A DNA stretch of 64,000 nucleotides from contig JBKECK010000004.1 in assembly GCA_047974625.1 (NCBI GenBank), positions 10,119-74,118 on the forward strand, given 5' to 3'. The translations under genes and the position numbers were made by a program. This document shows positions 8,274 to 17,580 of the stretch, one piece after another. The notes beneath the pieces are model-generated. The model was not told the origin of the DNA, made no database searches, and was given only the letters and a program-made list of their open reading frames with translations. The first letter of the stretch is position 1; each line of letters begins with the position of its first letter. The DNA is from CADEDH01 sp047974625 (GTDB lineage Bacteria; Actinomycetota; Acidimicrobiia; Acidimicrobiales; SZUA-35).

Positions 8274-9148
8274 GACCGAGCCCCGCTCAGGGCGCCGAGC
8301 CGCCCGGCCAGGTCGGGGGCGTCCAGCTCGACCATGGTGGAGTCGAGCCCGGGACCGGGGCCGGTCCAGCGGAGCTCGTCGACCGAGGCGACGGTGGGGG
8401 CGTCGGTCTCCAGTACGGCCAGGCGGCGGAACAACAGGGCGTCCTCCCGTTGGTCGTCGAGGGTCCGGGCCAGTTTGGCCCCGCCGCGGACGGTGATGTC
8501 CCACTGGCCCGCCGCGGCCGGGATGGCCTCCAGGTGCCCGTACCGGAACAGCACCGCGGCGGTGGACTTGGCCCCCCAGCCGGGCAGGCCGGGAAACCCG
8601 TCGGCGGAGTCGCCCACGAGCCCCAGGTAGTCGGGGATCGACTCGGGCCGCACCCCGAACTTCTCGACCACACCGGCCTCGTCGATGATCCTGTTGTTCC
8701 GCCGGTCGAACTGGACCACCCGGTCGCCGCGGACGCACTGGGCCAGGTCCTTGTCCGGGGTGCACAGCAGCACCTGGTCCACCCGGTCGTCGGCGGCGGC
8801 CACCGCGGCCGCCGAGGCCATCCCGTCGTCGGCCTCGTACTCGACCATGGCGAAGGTGGCCACCCCGACGGCCCGCAGACCGTCCTCCAGGGGTTGGAAC
8901 TGGCGCCGCAACACCGGGTCGATACCCTCGCCGGTCTTGTAGCCGGGGTAGAGGTCGTTGCGGAACGACTCGATGACGTGGTCGGTGGCCACGCCGAGGT
9001 GGGTGGCGCCGTCCTCGAGCATGGACACCATGCCCCGCACCACCGCCCGGGCCGCCGCCACCTCCTCACCCGCCGCGTTGGTGTGGGCGGGACGGGCGAA
9101 GAACTGTCGGAACAGCTCGTAGGTGCCGTCGACGATGTGGACCTTCAC
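8270..9148 (-). CDS. 5'-3' exonuclease / flap endonuclease (PolA N-terminal-like)
   Basis: A 292-residue protein resembling the 5' nuclease domain of DNA polymerase I. The first acidic motif is VDGTYELFRQFF. YEADDGMASA and CTPDKDLAQCV are the metal-binding carboxylate clusters, and VGDSADGFPGLPGWGAKSTAAVL is the helix-hairpin-helix DNA-binding segment. Such stand-alone enzymes remove flaps or RNA primers. The gene sits 0.5 kb from the primase-polymerase and in the same neighbourhood as ligC, which together would supply flap removal, gap filling and sealing. It overlaps the GNAT gene by 4 bp. Confidence 0.9.
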   Translation of the reverse strand: MKVHIVDGTYELFRQFFARPAHTNAAGEEVAAARAVVRGMVSMLEDGATHLGVATDHVIESFRNDLYPGYKTGEGIDPVLRRQFQPLEDGLRAVGVATFAMVEYEADDGMASAAAVAAADDRVDQVLLCTPDKDLAQCVRGDRVVQFDRRNNRIIDEAGVVEKFGVRPESIPDYLGLVGDSADGFPGLPGWGAKSTAAVLFRYGHLEAIPAAAGQWDITVRGGAKLARTLDDQREDALLFRRLAVLETDAPTVASVDELRWTGPGPGLDSTMVELDAPDLAGRLGALSGARS

Positions 9149-9271
9149 CGCTGGTTCCCCTCCCGGTTCGTGGCCGTTCCGTACGATCTGCCCGTCACTC
9201 TAGACGCGGCCTGGGGGAACGGCCCCGGAGGGACGGGGCGGGGCCGTACGGACACCCAGTAGCCTCGGCCC

Positions 9272-9781
9272 ATGAGCAGGAAGCTGGCGACCGAGACCCC
9301 CGTCGGGCGGGACGACCTGATCAAGTTCGTCCGCCCCCGCCACCAGTGGACCCTGGTGACCCTGCGGCGGGACGGTCGGCCCCAGATCTCGCCGGTCACC
9401 GGCGGGGTGCTCGACGACGGGACCCTGGCCGTAGCCACCTACCCGTTCCGGGACAAGGTCAGGAATCTGCGGCGGGACCCGTGGGCCACCGTGTGCGTGC
9501 TGAGCGACCATTTCGGCGGGGCCTGGGTGCAGGTCGACGGTCGGGCCACGGTGCTTGACGTCCCCGAGGCGCTCGACGCCCTGGTGGCCTACTACCGGGC
9601 CATCGGCGGGGAACATCCCCACTGGGACGAGTACCGGGAAGCCATGGTCCGTCAGGGCAAGTGCCTGATCGCCATCGAACCCCTTCGGTGGGGGCCGGTG
9701 GCCACCGGCGGCTTCCCGCCCAGCGTGGCCTCCGTGCTCGACCTGGCCGAGCGGCTCGGGGCGGACGACACCCCCCGATGA
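9272..9781 (+). CDS. PPOX-class (F420-dependent or flavin) oxidoreductase
   Basis: A 169-residue split-barrel protein of the pyridoxamine-phosphate-oxidase-like superfamily. The N-terminal HQWTLVTLRRDGRPQISPV and the YPFRDKVRNLRRDPWATVCV region are characteristic of actinobacterial F420-dependent members. The cofactor cannot be assigned for certain from sequence. It is divergent from the exonuclease gene across about 120 bp. The 102 bp after its stop contain short GATGA/TAGATGA repeats and no gene. Confidence 0.8.
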   Translation: MSRKLATETPVGRDDLIKFVRPRHQWTLVTLRRDGRPQISPVTGGVLDDGTLAVATYPFRDKVRNLRRDPWATVCVLSDHFGGAWVQVDGRATVLDVPEALDALVAYYRAIGGEHPHWDEYREAMVRQGKCLIAIEPLRWGPVATGGFPPSVASVLDLAERLGADDTPR

Positions 9782-9883
9782 TGACGACTAGATGAAGATG
9801 ACTAGCTAGATGATGGTGATGAGCCCGCTGCGGCCTCGACCGAAGAGCCGGGAGGCCCCCTCAGGGGCCGCTCGGTTCGGCGC

Positions 9884-10360
9884 TCACCCGTGGTCTTCCG
9901 GGAGATCGGCCGGGACGATCCGCCGGGCCGCCACCGCGCCGACGAACAGGGAGATCAGCAGCCAGGCCAGCACCACAGCACCCATGGCGGGACCGTAGTA
10001 GGGGCTGCGGGTGGATCCGAAGTGCTCGCCCGGGTCCCAGGTGGAGCGGATCAACCCGCGGCCCACCACGGCCGGCACCACCAGGAGGGTCATGGTCAGG
10101 GCGCTGATGGCGATGCCGGTGGCGATCCGGCGGGGATTCGGACCGAACGCACCCCCGGCGGCGCCGAGCCCGACGGCGGCGATGGCCAGTAGGGACAGGG
10201 CCAGCACCAACCAGCCGGACAGCACGCCGGACAGCATCCAGATCAGAACCAGGATCGGCACGATGTAGGCGGTGAGGGCCAGACCGGCGGCGTTGAGGCC
10301 GCGCCGGGCTGCGTCGGCGCCGCCGCCGGCGGTGTCCCGACTACTGGTGTCGTTGCTCAT
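9884..10360 (-). CDS. Uncharacterised four-helix membrane protein
   Basis: A 158-residue protein with four clear hydrophobic segments: LTAYIVPILVLIWMLSGVL, WLVLALSLLAIAAVGL, ISALTMTLLVVPAVV and AMGAVVLAWLLISLFVGAV. The N-terminus is short and polar. ATG 10360 overlaps the amidase stop as ATGA, so it is the last gene of the ABC exporter, amidase, membrane protein operon. No family is recognised. Its place suggests an accessory role for the operon, but that is inference. Confidence 0.7.
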   Translation of the reverse strand: MSNDTSSRDTAGGGADAARRGLNAAGLALTAYIVPILVLIWMLSGVLSGWLVLALSLLAIAAVGLGAAGGAFGPNPRRIATGIAISALTMTLLVVPAVVGRGLIRSTWDPGEHFGSTRSPYYGPAMGAVVLAWLLISLFVGAVAARRIVPADLPEDHG

Positions 10361-11811
10361 GCCCCCAACCGTTCGGGCCGGCGGGCCCCGTGCCCGGTGG
10401 CCGCTTCCAGGGTCAGGGCGGCCCGGAGCAGGGCGATGTCCCCCCAGGGGCCGCCGACGAGCTGGGCTCCCACCGGAAAGCCGGTGTCGGTGAAACCGGC
10501 CGGCAGGGACAGGGCGGGCAGGCCGAACGACGAGATCCGACAGTTGGATCGCATCCATTCGAGGTAGGTGCGCACGGGTTGGCCTCCGGCGGTCTCGGGG
10601 TGTTCCTGCTCGACCGGGAACGGTGACACCTGGGCCACCGGGGTGATGAGCAGGTCGTATCGGGTGAAGAACTCCACGCCCCGCTGCCACAGGACGTTGG
10701 CGGCGGCCAGGGCGTCGGTGAGGTCGGCGGCGGAGAGCGCCTGGCCCCGTTCGATCTCGTCCCGGACGGTGGCCTTGACCCGGGCCAGGCCCTCGGGTCC
10801 GAGCGCGGTGGCGAAGCGGCTGGCGTACATGGAGGCCCGCAGGGTCAGGAAGGACTCGTCGGCGCCCGAGGTGTCGGGTTCGTCGAGGGTGACGTCCCAG
10901 CCGAGCGCTTCCACCTCCCCCACGAAGCGGGCCACCTCGTCGGCCACATCGTCGTCGACGGGCAGGCCGCCAAGGGTGGGGCTGAACGCCACCCGTAGGG
11001 GGCCGTCCACCAGGTCGAGGCGGGCGGGAAGGTCGAGACCCCGGTTGAGGGGGTCGCGGGCGTCGGGGCGGGCCAGCACCCCGAGGAGCAGGGCGACGTC
11101 GTCGACCGTCCGGCCCATGGGACCGTCGATGGGGATGGTGTTCCAGGCGTTGCCCGGGCCCACCTGGGGTATCACCCGGGGGGAGGGGCGGAACCCGACG
11201 ATGTTGTTCCAAGCCGCCGGGTTGCGGAGCGAACCACCGGCGTCGCTGCCGTCCGCGATGGACACCATCCCGCACCGGAGCGCCACCGCGGCACCGCCGG
11301 ACGAGCCCCCCGCCGACCGGTCCGGTCGGTAGGGGTTGCGAGTCAGGCCGTAGACGGGGTTGAAGGTGTGGGATCCGGCCCCGAACTCCGGGGTGTTGGT
11401 CTTGCCGATGGCCACGGCACCGGCGGCCGCCATCCTGGCCACCAGGAGGGAATCGACGGTGGGTCGGTGGCCGGCGTAGACGGGTGAGCCGTAGCTGGTG
11501 GGGAAGTCGGCGGTGTTCTGCAGGTCTTTGTGGGCGGTGACGAGACCCCCGAGCGGACCGGGATCCCGGCCGGCGGCCCGGGCCTCGTCCACCGCGGCGG
11601 CCGCCGTCTCGGCCCGGGCGGGGTCGAGGGCGACCACCGCGTTCAGCTCCGGGTTGTGCTCCCCGACCCGCACCAGGTGGGCCTCGAGCAGCTCCCGGGC
11701 CGACAGGGCACCGGAGACCATAAGGGCGAGCTGGTCGCGCGCCGGCCGGTCGCACGGATCGTCACGGTGGGTCCCCGTGGCCGGTGGGTTCGTCAGGTCG
11801 GCCCGGCTCAT
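10357..11811 (-). CDS. Amidase-signature family hydrolase
   Basis: A 484-residue amidase with the full Ser-cisSer-Lys triad: Lys95 in VTAHKDLQNT, the cis-Ser in SAGGSSGGAAVAL (residue 170 or 171) and the nucleophile Ser194 in GSDAGGSLRNP. It hydrolyses an amide bond, but the substrate class (aryl, acyl or peptide amide) cannot be read from these motifs. A GatA role is unlikely because no gatB or gatC is nearby. It starts at ATG 11811, overlapping the ABC exporter stop by ATGA, and overlaps the next gene the same way. Confidence 0.9.
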   Translation of the reverse strand: MSRADLTNPPATGTHRDDPCDRPARDQLALMVSGALSARELLEAHLVRVGEHNPELNAVVALDPARAETAAAAVDEARAAGRDPGPLGGLVTAHKDLQNTADFPTSYGSPVYAGHRPTVDSLLVARMAAAGAVAIGKTNTPEFGAGSHTFNPVYGLTRNPYRPDRSAGGSSGGAAVALRCGMVSIADGSDAGGSLRNPAAWNNIVGFRPSPRVIPQVGPGNAWNTIPIDGPMGRTVDDVALLLGVLARPDARDPLNRGLDLPARLDLVDGPLRVAFSPTLGGLPVDDDVADEVARFVGEVEALGWDVTLDEPDTSGADESFLTLRASMYASRFATALGPEGLARVKATVRDEIERGQALSAADLTDALAAANVLWQRGVEFFTRYDLLITPVAQVSPFPVEQEHPETAGGQPVRTYLEWMRSNCRISSFGLPALSLPAGFTDTGFPVGAQLVGGPWGDIALLRAALTLEAATGHGARRPERLGA

Positions 11812-13685
11812 CCGGCTTCCGCCGGTGCGTCGGCCTGCTGGAGGCGGTGGTACAGGTCGGCGTAGAGGCCCCCCTGGGCCAGGAGCTCCCGGTGGGTGCC
11901 CTGCTGGACGACATGGCCCCGGTCGAGCACCACGATCTGGTCGGCCCGGGTGATGGTGGACAGGCGGTGGGCGATGACGATGGCGGTCCGGCCCGACAGG
12001 GCGTCGGCCAGGGCCGCCTGGACCAGGGCCTCGTTCTCGGTGTCGAGATGGCTGGTGGCCTCGTCGAGGATGACCACCGTCGGGTCCTTCAACAACATCC
12101 GGGCGATGGAGAGCCGCTGCTTCTCGCCGCCCGACATCCGGTAGCCCCGCTCCCCCACCAGGGTGTCGAACCCGGCCGGGAGCCGGTTGATCATGTCGAG
12201 GATCTGGGCCGATCGGCTGGCCTCGACCAGGTCGTCGTGGGTGGCATCGGGACGGGCATAGCGGAGGTTCTCGGCGATCGAGGTGTGGAACAGGTGTGGG
12301 TCCTGGGCCACCACCCCGACGGCGGCCCGCAACGACTCCTGGGTGAGGTCCCGCACGTCGTGGCCGTCCACCAACACCGCACCCCCGGTGACGTCGTAGA
12401 GCCGGGGGATGAGGGAGGTGATGGTGGTCTTGCCCGCTCCCGAGGGTCCGACGATGGCCACGAGCTGGCCGGGTTGGATGGTGATGTCGATGTGCTCGAG
12501 CACCGCGACGTCGGGGTTCCCGGCCTCGGGGGTGACCGGCGGGGCGGTCTCCAGGGCGGCCACGATGGTCTCGTCGGGGTGGGGGTAGCGGAAGCTGACG
12601 TCACGCAGCTCGATCCGCCCCACCGGGTTCCGCAGGGTGACCGCGTTCGGGGGGTCGACCAGAGGGCTCGGTGCGTCGAGCACCTCGAAGACCCGGTCGA
12701 ACGACACCAGGGCGGTGAGCACGTCGATGCGGGCGTTGGTCAGGCCGGTGAGGGGGGCGTAGATCCGGCCCACCAGCAGGCCCATGGCGGCCAGTTCACC
12801 CACCGAGAACGACCCCTGGATGGCGAACAGGCCACCGAGCCCGTAGATGAAGGCGGTGCCCAGAGCCCCGAGGAGGGACAGCATGGTCATGAATCCCCGG
12901 GTGAAGACGGCGGAGCGGACCCCGATGTCCCGGACCCGGCCGGCTCGGTCGGCGAACTCGTCGAGCTCGTCGTCAGCCCGGCCGAATAGCTTCACCAGGA
13001 GCGCCCCGGCCACGTTGAACCGTTCGGTCATGGTGGCGTTCATGGCCGCGTTGAGGTTCATGCCCTCGCGGGTGATCGACTGCTGGATGGCCCCGATCCG
13101 CCGGTAGGGCAGGACGAACAGGGGGGTGAGCACGAGGGCCAGGAGGGTGAGCCGCCACTCCAGGACGAACATGGCCACCAGGGTGGTGACCAGGGTGATC
13201 AGGTTGGAGACGACGGTCCCCAGCGTGGCGGTCAGGGCCCTTTGGGCGCCGATGACGTCGGTGTTGAGCCGGTTGGTGAGGGCCCCGGTCTGGGTCCGGG
13301 TGAAGAAGGCGATCGGTAGCCGTTGGACGTGGTCGAACAGGGCGACCCGCAGGTCGTAGATGACCCCCTCCCCGATCCGCGACGACCAGTACCGTTCGAA
13401 CATCCCGACGATGCCGGCGGCCAGGGCGGCCCCGACGATGGCGACCGCGTACAAGCCGAGCAGGCCGCGGTCCCCATTGGGGATGGCCTGGTCGATGATG
13501 CGACCGAACAGGAGTGGCGGCACCAGGCCAAGGACGGCGTCCACGGTGACCGCGGCCAGGAACCCGACCACCAGGCCCCGGTAGGGACGGGCGAACCGCC
13601 ACACCCGGAGCGCCGACCGGCGGTCGATGCGGGCCCCTTCGACCGAGTCCCGGTCGCGGGGCCACATCATGTGCATGGCCATCAT
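11808..13685 (-). CDS. ABC exporter, fused membrane and ATPase domains (half-transporter)
   Basis: About 625 residues. The first ~330 form a six-helix exporter-type membrane domain (FERYWSSRIGEGVIYDLR, FFTRTQTGALTNRLNTD). The C-terminal ATPase domain has Walker A GPSGAGKTT, signature MSGGEKQR, Walker B VVILDEATSHLD and H-loop AHRLST. As a half-transporter it would work as a homodimer, or as a heterodimer with an unlinked partner. I chose ATG 13685 (start MMAMHMMWPR), with AAGG just upstream. The open frame extends 176 codons further, but only as Arg/Pro-rich sequence antisense to the divergent gene. It leads an operon with an amidase and a membrane protein. Confidence 0.9.
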   Translation of the reverse strand: MMAMHMMWPRDRDSVEGARIDRRSALRVWRFARPYRGLVVGFLAAVTVDAVLGLVPPLLFGRIIDQAIPNGDRGLLGLYAVAIVGAALAAGIVGMFERYWSSRIGEGVIYDLRVALFDHVQRLPIAFFTRTQTGALTNRLNTDVIGAQRALTATLGTVVSNLITLVTTLVAMFVLEWRLTLLALVLTPLFVLPYRRIGAIQQSITREGMNLNAAMNATMTERFNVAGALLVKLFGRADDELDEFADRAGRVRDIGVRSAVFTRGFMTMLSLLGALGTAFIYGLGGLFAIQGSFSVGELAAMGLLVGRIYAPLTGLTNARIDVLTALVSFDRVFEVLDAPSPLVDPPNAVTLRNPVGRIELRDVSFRYPHPDETIVAALETAPPVTPEAGNPDVAVLEHIDITIQPGQLVAIVGPSGAGKTTITSLIPRLYDVTGGAVLVDGHDVRDLTQESLRAAVGVVAQDPHLFHTSIAENLRYARPDATHDDLVEASRSAQILDMINRLPAGFDTLVGERGYRMSGGEKQRLSIARMLLKDPTVVILDEATSHLDTENEALVQAALADALSGRTAIVIAHRLSTITRADQIVVLDRGHVVQQGTHRELLAQGGLYADLYHRLQQADAPAEAG

Positions 13686-13813
13686 CGCCTTGAGGCTACT
13701 GGTGGGAGACCCCCGCCGATCGTGGCCCGGTGGTGGTTGAAACCGGAGGGACGGGACACAGCGACGCCGGGGCAATATCCTGACGGGATGTCGTTCGACC
13801 CAGGGCCACTTCG

Positions 13814-14791
13814 GTGGTGATAGGGACCTCACCGAGAACCGGTACCGGACCGCGGTTCGATCCGTTCCTGGGCGACCCGAAACTGCTGAGGCTCGAACGG
13901 GCATTCCACGGCAGCGACTGGGACGCCGTGGTCTCGGCGGTGAAGAACGACCCGACCCAGTGGCTGGTGCCGTCGGTCCTGGTGAGCGACGAGGCCGCCA
14001 TCGACACCGAGACCTTCCGCCGGCTGGCCGACGCCCGACCGGGGCCGTTGACGTTGAGCCTGGTGGGGGCGGCCATGGCCCGGGACGCCTGGGCCATGAT
14101 CGGGGCCGACGAGACGGTCGAGGACATCGGTGCCGAGCGCTACACCGACTTCGAGACCGCCATGGTGGCGGCTGAGCAGACCCTGATCGAGGCCATCGGC
14201 GGGCGGCCGTCACGACCCGACCCGTGGGTCTACCTGCTGTCGACGGGCCGGGGGCTACGGGTGGGGCTGGTGGAGCTACGGCGCCGGTTCGAGCAGGTCC
14301 ACCTGGTGGATCCGTTCCGGCCCGACGCGGTCCGGGCCTACCTCCACGGCCTCAGCTACCGGGGCGGCGGCAACGACGACACCATGTTCGAGTTCGCCCG
14401 CTGGGTGCGCGACGAGGCACCGGCTGCATCGGCCGCGCAGTTCGCCCTGCCCGCCGCCCATCTCGAGTACGGGCTGGGGTCGTGCCCGACCACCCTCACC
14501 GAGCACCTGGTCCAAGCGTCCACGGTGGACGAGATCGCCCGGAGCCTCTCGGCGTTCCTGGAGGCCTCCCCGGAACGGGCGGGGCCGACCCAGCTCGGCC
14601 CCCTGAACGCGTTCGCCCTGGCCATCACCGTGGAGGACCCGCGAACGGCAAAGCTCACGCGGGACGCCTTCCGCCGGATCGACGGTCGCCCCACCGCCTA
14701 CCCGTGGACCCTGTACCGGGAGGACATCACCGGCGTGTTCACCGAGGTCCAGCGCACCCAGCTCCGGAGCGCGGCCCGGTTCATGCCCTGA
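13814..14791 (+). CDS. Uncharacterised protein, largely helical
   Basis: A 325-residue soluble protein with no signal peptide or membrane segment. Codon use and length support a real gene, and repeated Ala/Leu/Arg-rich helices suggest an alpha-solenoid. Trp-containing motifs such as GSDWDAVVSAV, ARDAWAMIGADE and MFEFARWVRDEAP recur. I recognise no named domain. GTG 13814 is the first start, without a convincing Shine-Dalgarno sequence, so the true start may differ. It is divergent from the ABC exporter and convergent with the P450 gene. Confidence 0.6.
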   Translation: MVIGTSPRTGTGPRFDPFLGDPKLLRLERAFHGSDWDAVVSAVKNDPTQWLVPSVLVSDEAAIDTETFRRLADARPGPLTLSLVGAAMARDAWAMIGADETVEDIGAERYTDFETAMVAAEQTLIEAIGGRPSRPDPWVYLLSTGRGLRVGLVELRRRFEQVHLVDPFRPDAVRAYLHGLSYRGGGNDDTMFEFARWVRDEAPAASAAQFALPAAHLEYGLGSCPTTLTEHLVQASTVDEIARSLSAFLEASPERAGPTQLGPLNAFALAITVEDPRTAKLTRDAFRRIDGRPTAYPWTLYREDITGVFTEVQRTQLRSAARFMP

Positions 14792-14867
14792 CGGGCCTCC
14801 TCAGGGGTGGGCCCGGGTCCGACCCTCCCCTGCGCCGGCCCGGCCCCGGGCCCTGTCGACCCCACCG

Positions 14868-16076
14868 TCAGCCGACGGCCAGCGGCAGCGCCCGCGGGCC
14901 CCGGACCTGCCCGGCCGACCACCGCACCGTGGCCCCCTCCGCCAGGCTGAACTCCGGGATGGCGGCCAACCACTCCTCCACGGCCACCCTCAGCTCCAGG
15001 CGAGCCAGGTTGGAACCCAGGCACCGGTGGATGCCCAGGCCGAAGGCCGCGTGCCGGTTCCGGGCCCGGTCGATGATCACCTCATCGGCCTGTTCGAACA
15101 CGGCCGGGTCCCGGTTGGCGGCCGGGAAGGGAAGCAGCAGCCAGTCCCCCCGGCGCACCGGGCAACCGGCGAGTTCGTGGTCCCGGGCCGCGATGCGGGC
15201 CATGGTCACCGGGGCGTAGGCCCGCAACATCTCCTCGATGGCGGTGGCCATCAGCTCCGGCTCGGCCACCAGGCGGCGCCGGTCGCCCGGGTGGGTGGCG
15301 AGATGCCACAGGGTCGATCCGATCGCCGACCAGGTGGTGTCGATGCCGGCGATGAGCAACAGCAGCACCGTGCCGAACACATGGTCGTGGGTCAGTGGCT
15401 CGCCCTCGTACTCGGCCTGGAGCAGGTAGGTGATCAGGTCTTCGCCGGGGTCGTGGCGGCGACGTTCGATCTGCTGGTCGAGGTAGTAGCCGAGCGTCTC
15501 CTCCTCCGGGAGGCCCGCCTCACTGCCCGGCGCCTCGATGATGTCGTGGATGAACCGGCGGAACAGGTCACCGTCCTCGGGCGGCACTCCGAGCATGGCC
15601 GCGATGACCTTGACCGGGATGTGCTGGGCGTAGTGGGCGGCCGCGTCGACCACCCCGTCCTCGATCGGCAGCTCGGCGATGAGGTCACGGCACAGGTCCC
15701 GGGTGGTCGGCTCCCACCCGGCGATCTCCCTGGGTGAGAAGGCGGGCAGGAGGAGCCGGCGGGCGGGGCCGTGGGCGGGCGGATCCGAGGTGATGGGCGG
15801 CGCCACCCCGAGCGGGGGCGGGGTGGTGGGGGGATCGGGGGCGACGATGACCCCCACCGAGGTGTAGTCGTCGGTGTTGTAGGCGATCTCGCTGACCTCG
15901 GCGTGCCGGGTCGGGAGCCAGACGCCGCCGAAGCGGTCGGAATGGGCCACCGGGCACCGTTCGCGCAGATCGCCCCAGATCTCGGGTGCGTATTCGTTGT
16001 ACGCCGGATGGGTGTGATCGAAGTCGGTCGCCCAGTCGAGATCAGCGGGGACGTCCCGCTCAGCGAAATTACTCAT
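14868..16076 (-). CDS. Cytochrome P450
   Basis: About 402 residues if it starts at ATG 16076 (MSNFAERDVP); the frame opens 8 codons earlier. The I-helix oxygen-binding motif AGIDTTW, the K-helix ExxR in EEMLR, and the haem-ligand loop FGLGIHRCLGSNLAR with its axial cysteine are all intact, so a monooxygenase is expected. No ferredoxin or ferredoxin reductase gene is adjacent, so electron partners must be elsewhere. The substrate is unknown. The start of the gene faces the structured leader of the divergent secreted nuclease-fold gene. Confidence 0.93.
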   Translation of the reverse strand: MSNFAERDVPADLDWATDFDHTHPAYNEYAPEIWGDLRERCPVAHSDRFGGVWLPTRHAEVSEIAYNTDDYTSVGVIVAPDPPTTPPPLGVAPPITSDPPAHGPARRLLLPAFSPREIAGWEPTTRDLCRDLIAELPIEDGVVDAAAHYAQHIPVKVIAAMLGVPPEDGDLFRRFIHDIIEAPGSEAGLPEEETLGYYLDQQIERRRHDPGEDLITYLLQAEYEGEPLTHDHVFGTVLLLLIAGIDTTWSAIGSTLWHLATHPGDRRRLVAEPELMATAIEEMLRAYAPVTMARIAARDHELAGCPVRRGDWLLLPFPAANRDPAVFEQADEVIIDRARNRHAAFGLGIHRCLGSNLARLELRVAVEEWLAAIPEFSLAEGATVRWSAGQVRGPRALPLAVG

Positions 16077-16215
16077 GGGTACAGGGTGCCACACCCGCAT
16101 CGATCACCGGCATCCGGGTGATCGGGGTGGCACCGCGGGCGCATCCACCCTCGCCACAAGGAGAAACACCGGCTATCCTACGGCGACACCAAATCGACCG
16201 CTCACGGTGGGCGAC

Positions 16216-16330
16216 ATCACTGGTGGTGAGCGCCACGGTGATACGTGGATATCGAGGGCGACCGGATTGGGCGAGACGGCCGACGACGGATGCGTGCCGC
16301 ACCCGGAGGGTGCGGTGGGAGTCGTCGGCC
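16216..16330 (+). promoter_or_regulatory. Structured 5' leader with two hairpins upstream of the secreted EEP protein
   Basis: A short stem at 16216-16242 (ATCAC...GTGAT with inner GTGG/CCAC) is followed by a longer one at 16278-16330. There GGCCGACGAC pairs exactly with GTCGTCGGCC, enclosing a second perfect 8-bp stem CCGCACCC/GGGTGCGG. The ribosome binding site and ATG 16363 follow about 30 nt later. The spacing suits a transcription attenuator or cis-acting RNA. I could not match it to a named riboswitch class. Confidence 0.45.
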
Positions 16331-16362
16331 CAGACGAACATCCAGACAGATTGAGGCGGATC

Positions 16363-17502
16363 ATGGAACATCTGGACCGGCGGACGACGCCGCCCGGGCC
16401 CCTCCGGGGTGCCCCGACGCGAGCCAGCCACAACAGGACACGGATCGGGAGACGGATCGGGGGTCGTACGCCGGTGATCGCCCTACTTGCGGCCGTACTA
16501 CTGCTGGGGGCGACGGTCTCACCGGCGGACGCCCACCGCAGGCACTCCTCGGGGGTCAGGGTGATGTCGCAGAACCTGTACATCGGCGCCGACCTCGCCC
16601 GCCTGCTGGTGGGCGATTCCCCGGCCGCCCTGCTGGCCACCATGGAGGCCAGCGAGGTGCCCGACCGCCTGGCCGAGGCGGCCCGGGCCATCGACGACGT
16701 CAACCCGGACCTGGTTGGCCTCCAGGAGGTCACCCAGCTCACCCTGCTCGACTCCACCGGCGCCGTGGTGCAACGGGTCGACTTCCTCGACATCCTGCTG
16801 GCCGCCCTGTCGGCCCGGGGCGAGTCCTATGCGGTGGCCTCGCTCAGCGAGAACTCGGATGTGACCCTGCCCGTCGACGGCGCCGGCACCACCGCCCGGG
16901 TGCTCGACCGCGACGTGATCCTCTACCGCACGGGTACGACCCGGGTGTCCAACCCCGAGTCCGGCCACTACGACCTCAACTTCCAGGTCGACCTGGGCGT
17001 GCCGGTGAGCTTCACCCGGGGCTGGACCTCGGTGGACGCCTCGGTGGGGCGGACGTCGTTCCGGTTCGTGAACACCCACCTCGAGGTGGAGGACGTGTCG
17101 TGCCTGGGACCCGAGGGCATGGTCGTGTGCCAGGAGGCCCAGGCCGTCCAGCTCCGCGACCAGCTGGCCGCCGTCGGGGGCCCGACCATCCTGGTGGGCG
17201 ACTTCAACGCCGTCCCCGGCACCCCCGCCTACCGGACGATCGTCGACGCCGGCTACCGGGACACCTGGACGATGTCACGCCACTGGTCCGGCGATGACGG
17301 GGCCACCTGCTGCCAGGCCGAGGATCTCCTCAACCCGACCAGCCAGCTGACCCAGCGGATCGACCACGTGTTCATCTCCCAGCTCCGCGCCGAGCGCGTC
17401 TCCACCACCGTCGTCGGTGACGAGCCCGACCGTCGGACGCCGGGCGGACGCTGGTACTCCGACCATGGCGGTCCGGTGGCACGACTGAGCGTGGACAGGT
17501 GA
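16363..17502 (+). CDS. Secreted endonuclease/exonuclease/phosphatase-fold protein
   Basis: A 379-residue protein from ATG 16363 (GAGG upstream). A long twin-arginine-like N-terminus (RRIGGR) precedes the hydrophobic segment VIALLAAVLLLGATVSPADA, so it should be exported. The mature part has the EEP fold motifs MSQNLYIGADL, NPDLVGLQEV (catalytic Glu), FVNTHLEVED, LVGDFNAVPGTPAY and the C-terminal YSDHGG. EEP enzymes cleave phosphodiester or phosphomonoester bonds (DNases, sphingomyelinases, inositol phosphatases), and the substrate here is open. The upstream frame back to 16075 is unlikely to be coding because it crosses the hairpin leader. Confidence 0.85.
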   Translation: MEHLDRRTTPPGPLRGAPTRASHNRTRIGRRIGGRTPVIALLAAVLLLGATVSPADAHRRHSSGVRVMSQNLYIGADLARLLVGDSPAALLATMEASEVPDRLAEAARAIDDVNPDLVGLQEVTQLTLLDSTGAVVQRVDFLDILLAALSARGESYAVASLSENSDVTLPVDGAGTTARVLDRDVILYRTGTTRVSNPESGHYDLNFQVDLGVPVSFTRGWTSVDASVGRTSFRFVNTHLEVEDVSCLGPEGMVVCQEAQAVQLRDQLAAVGGPTILVGDFNAVPGTPAYRTIVDAGYRDTWTMSRHWSGDDGATCCQAEDLLNPTSQLTQRIDHVFISQLRAERVSTTVVGDEPDRRTPGGRWYSDHGGPVARLSVDR

Positions 17503-17527
17503 CCCGCTGTATCGCGGCATGACCGGT

Positions 17528-17560
17528 GTGACGGTCCGGCCCCACCGGCCGGGCCGTCAC
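17528..17560. terminator. Hairpin between convergent EEP and phaZ genes
   Basis: A 14-bp stem (17528-17541 with 17547-17560, one G-T wobble) and a 5-nt loop CCACC lies between the two converging stop codons. It has no U-tract on either side. It fits a bidirectional GC-rich terminator. Confidence 0.6.
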
Positions 17561-17580
17561 GGCCACCCGTCCCCCCGGGA

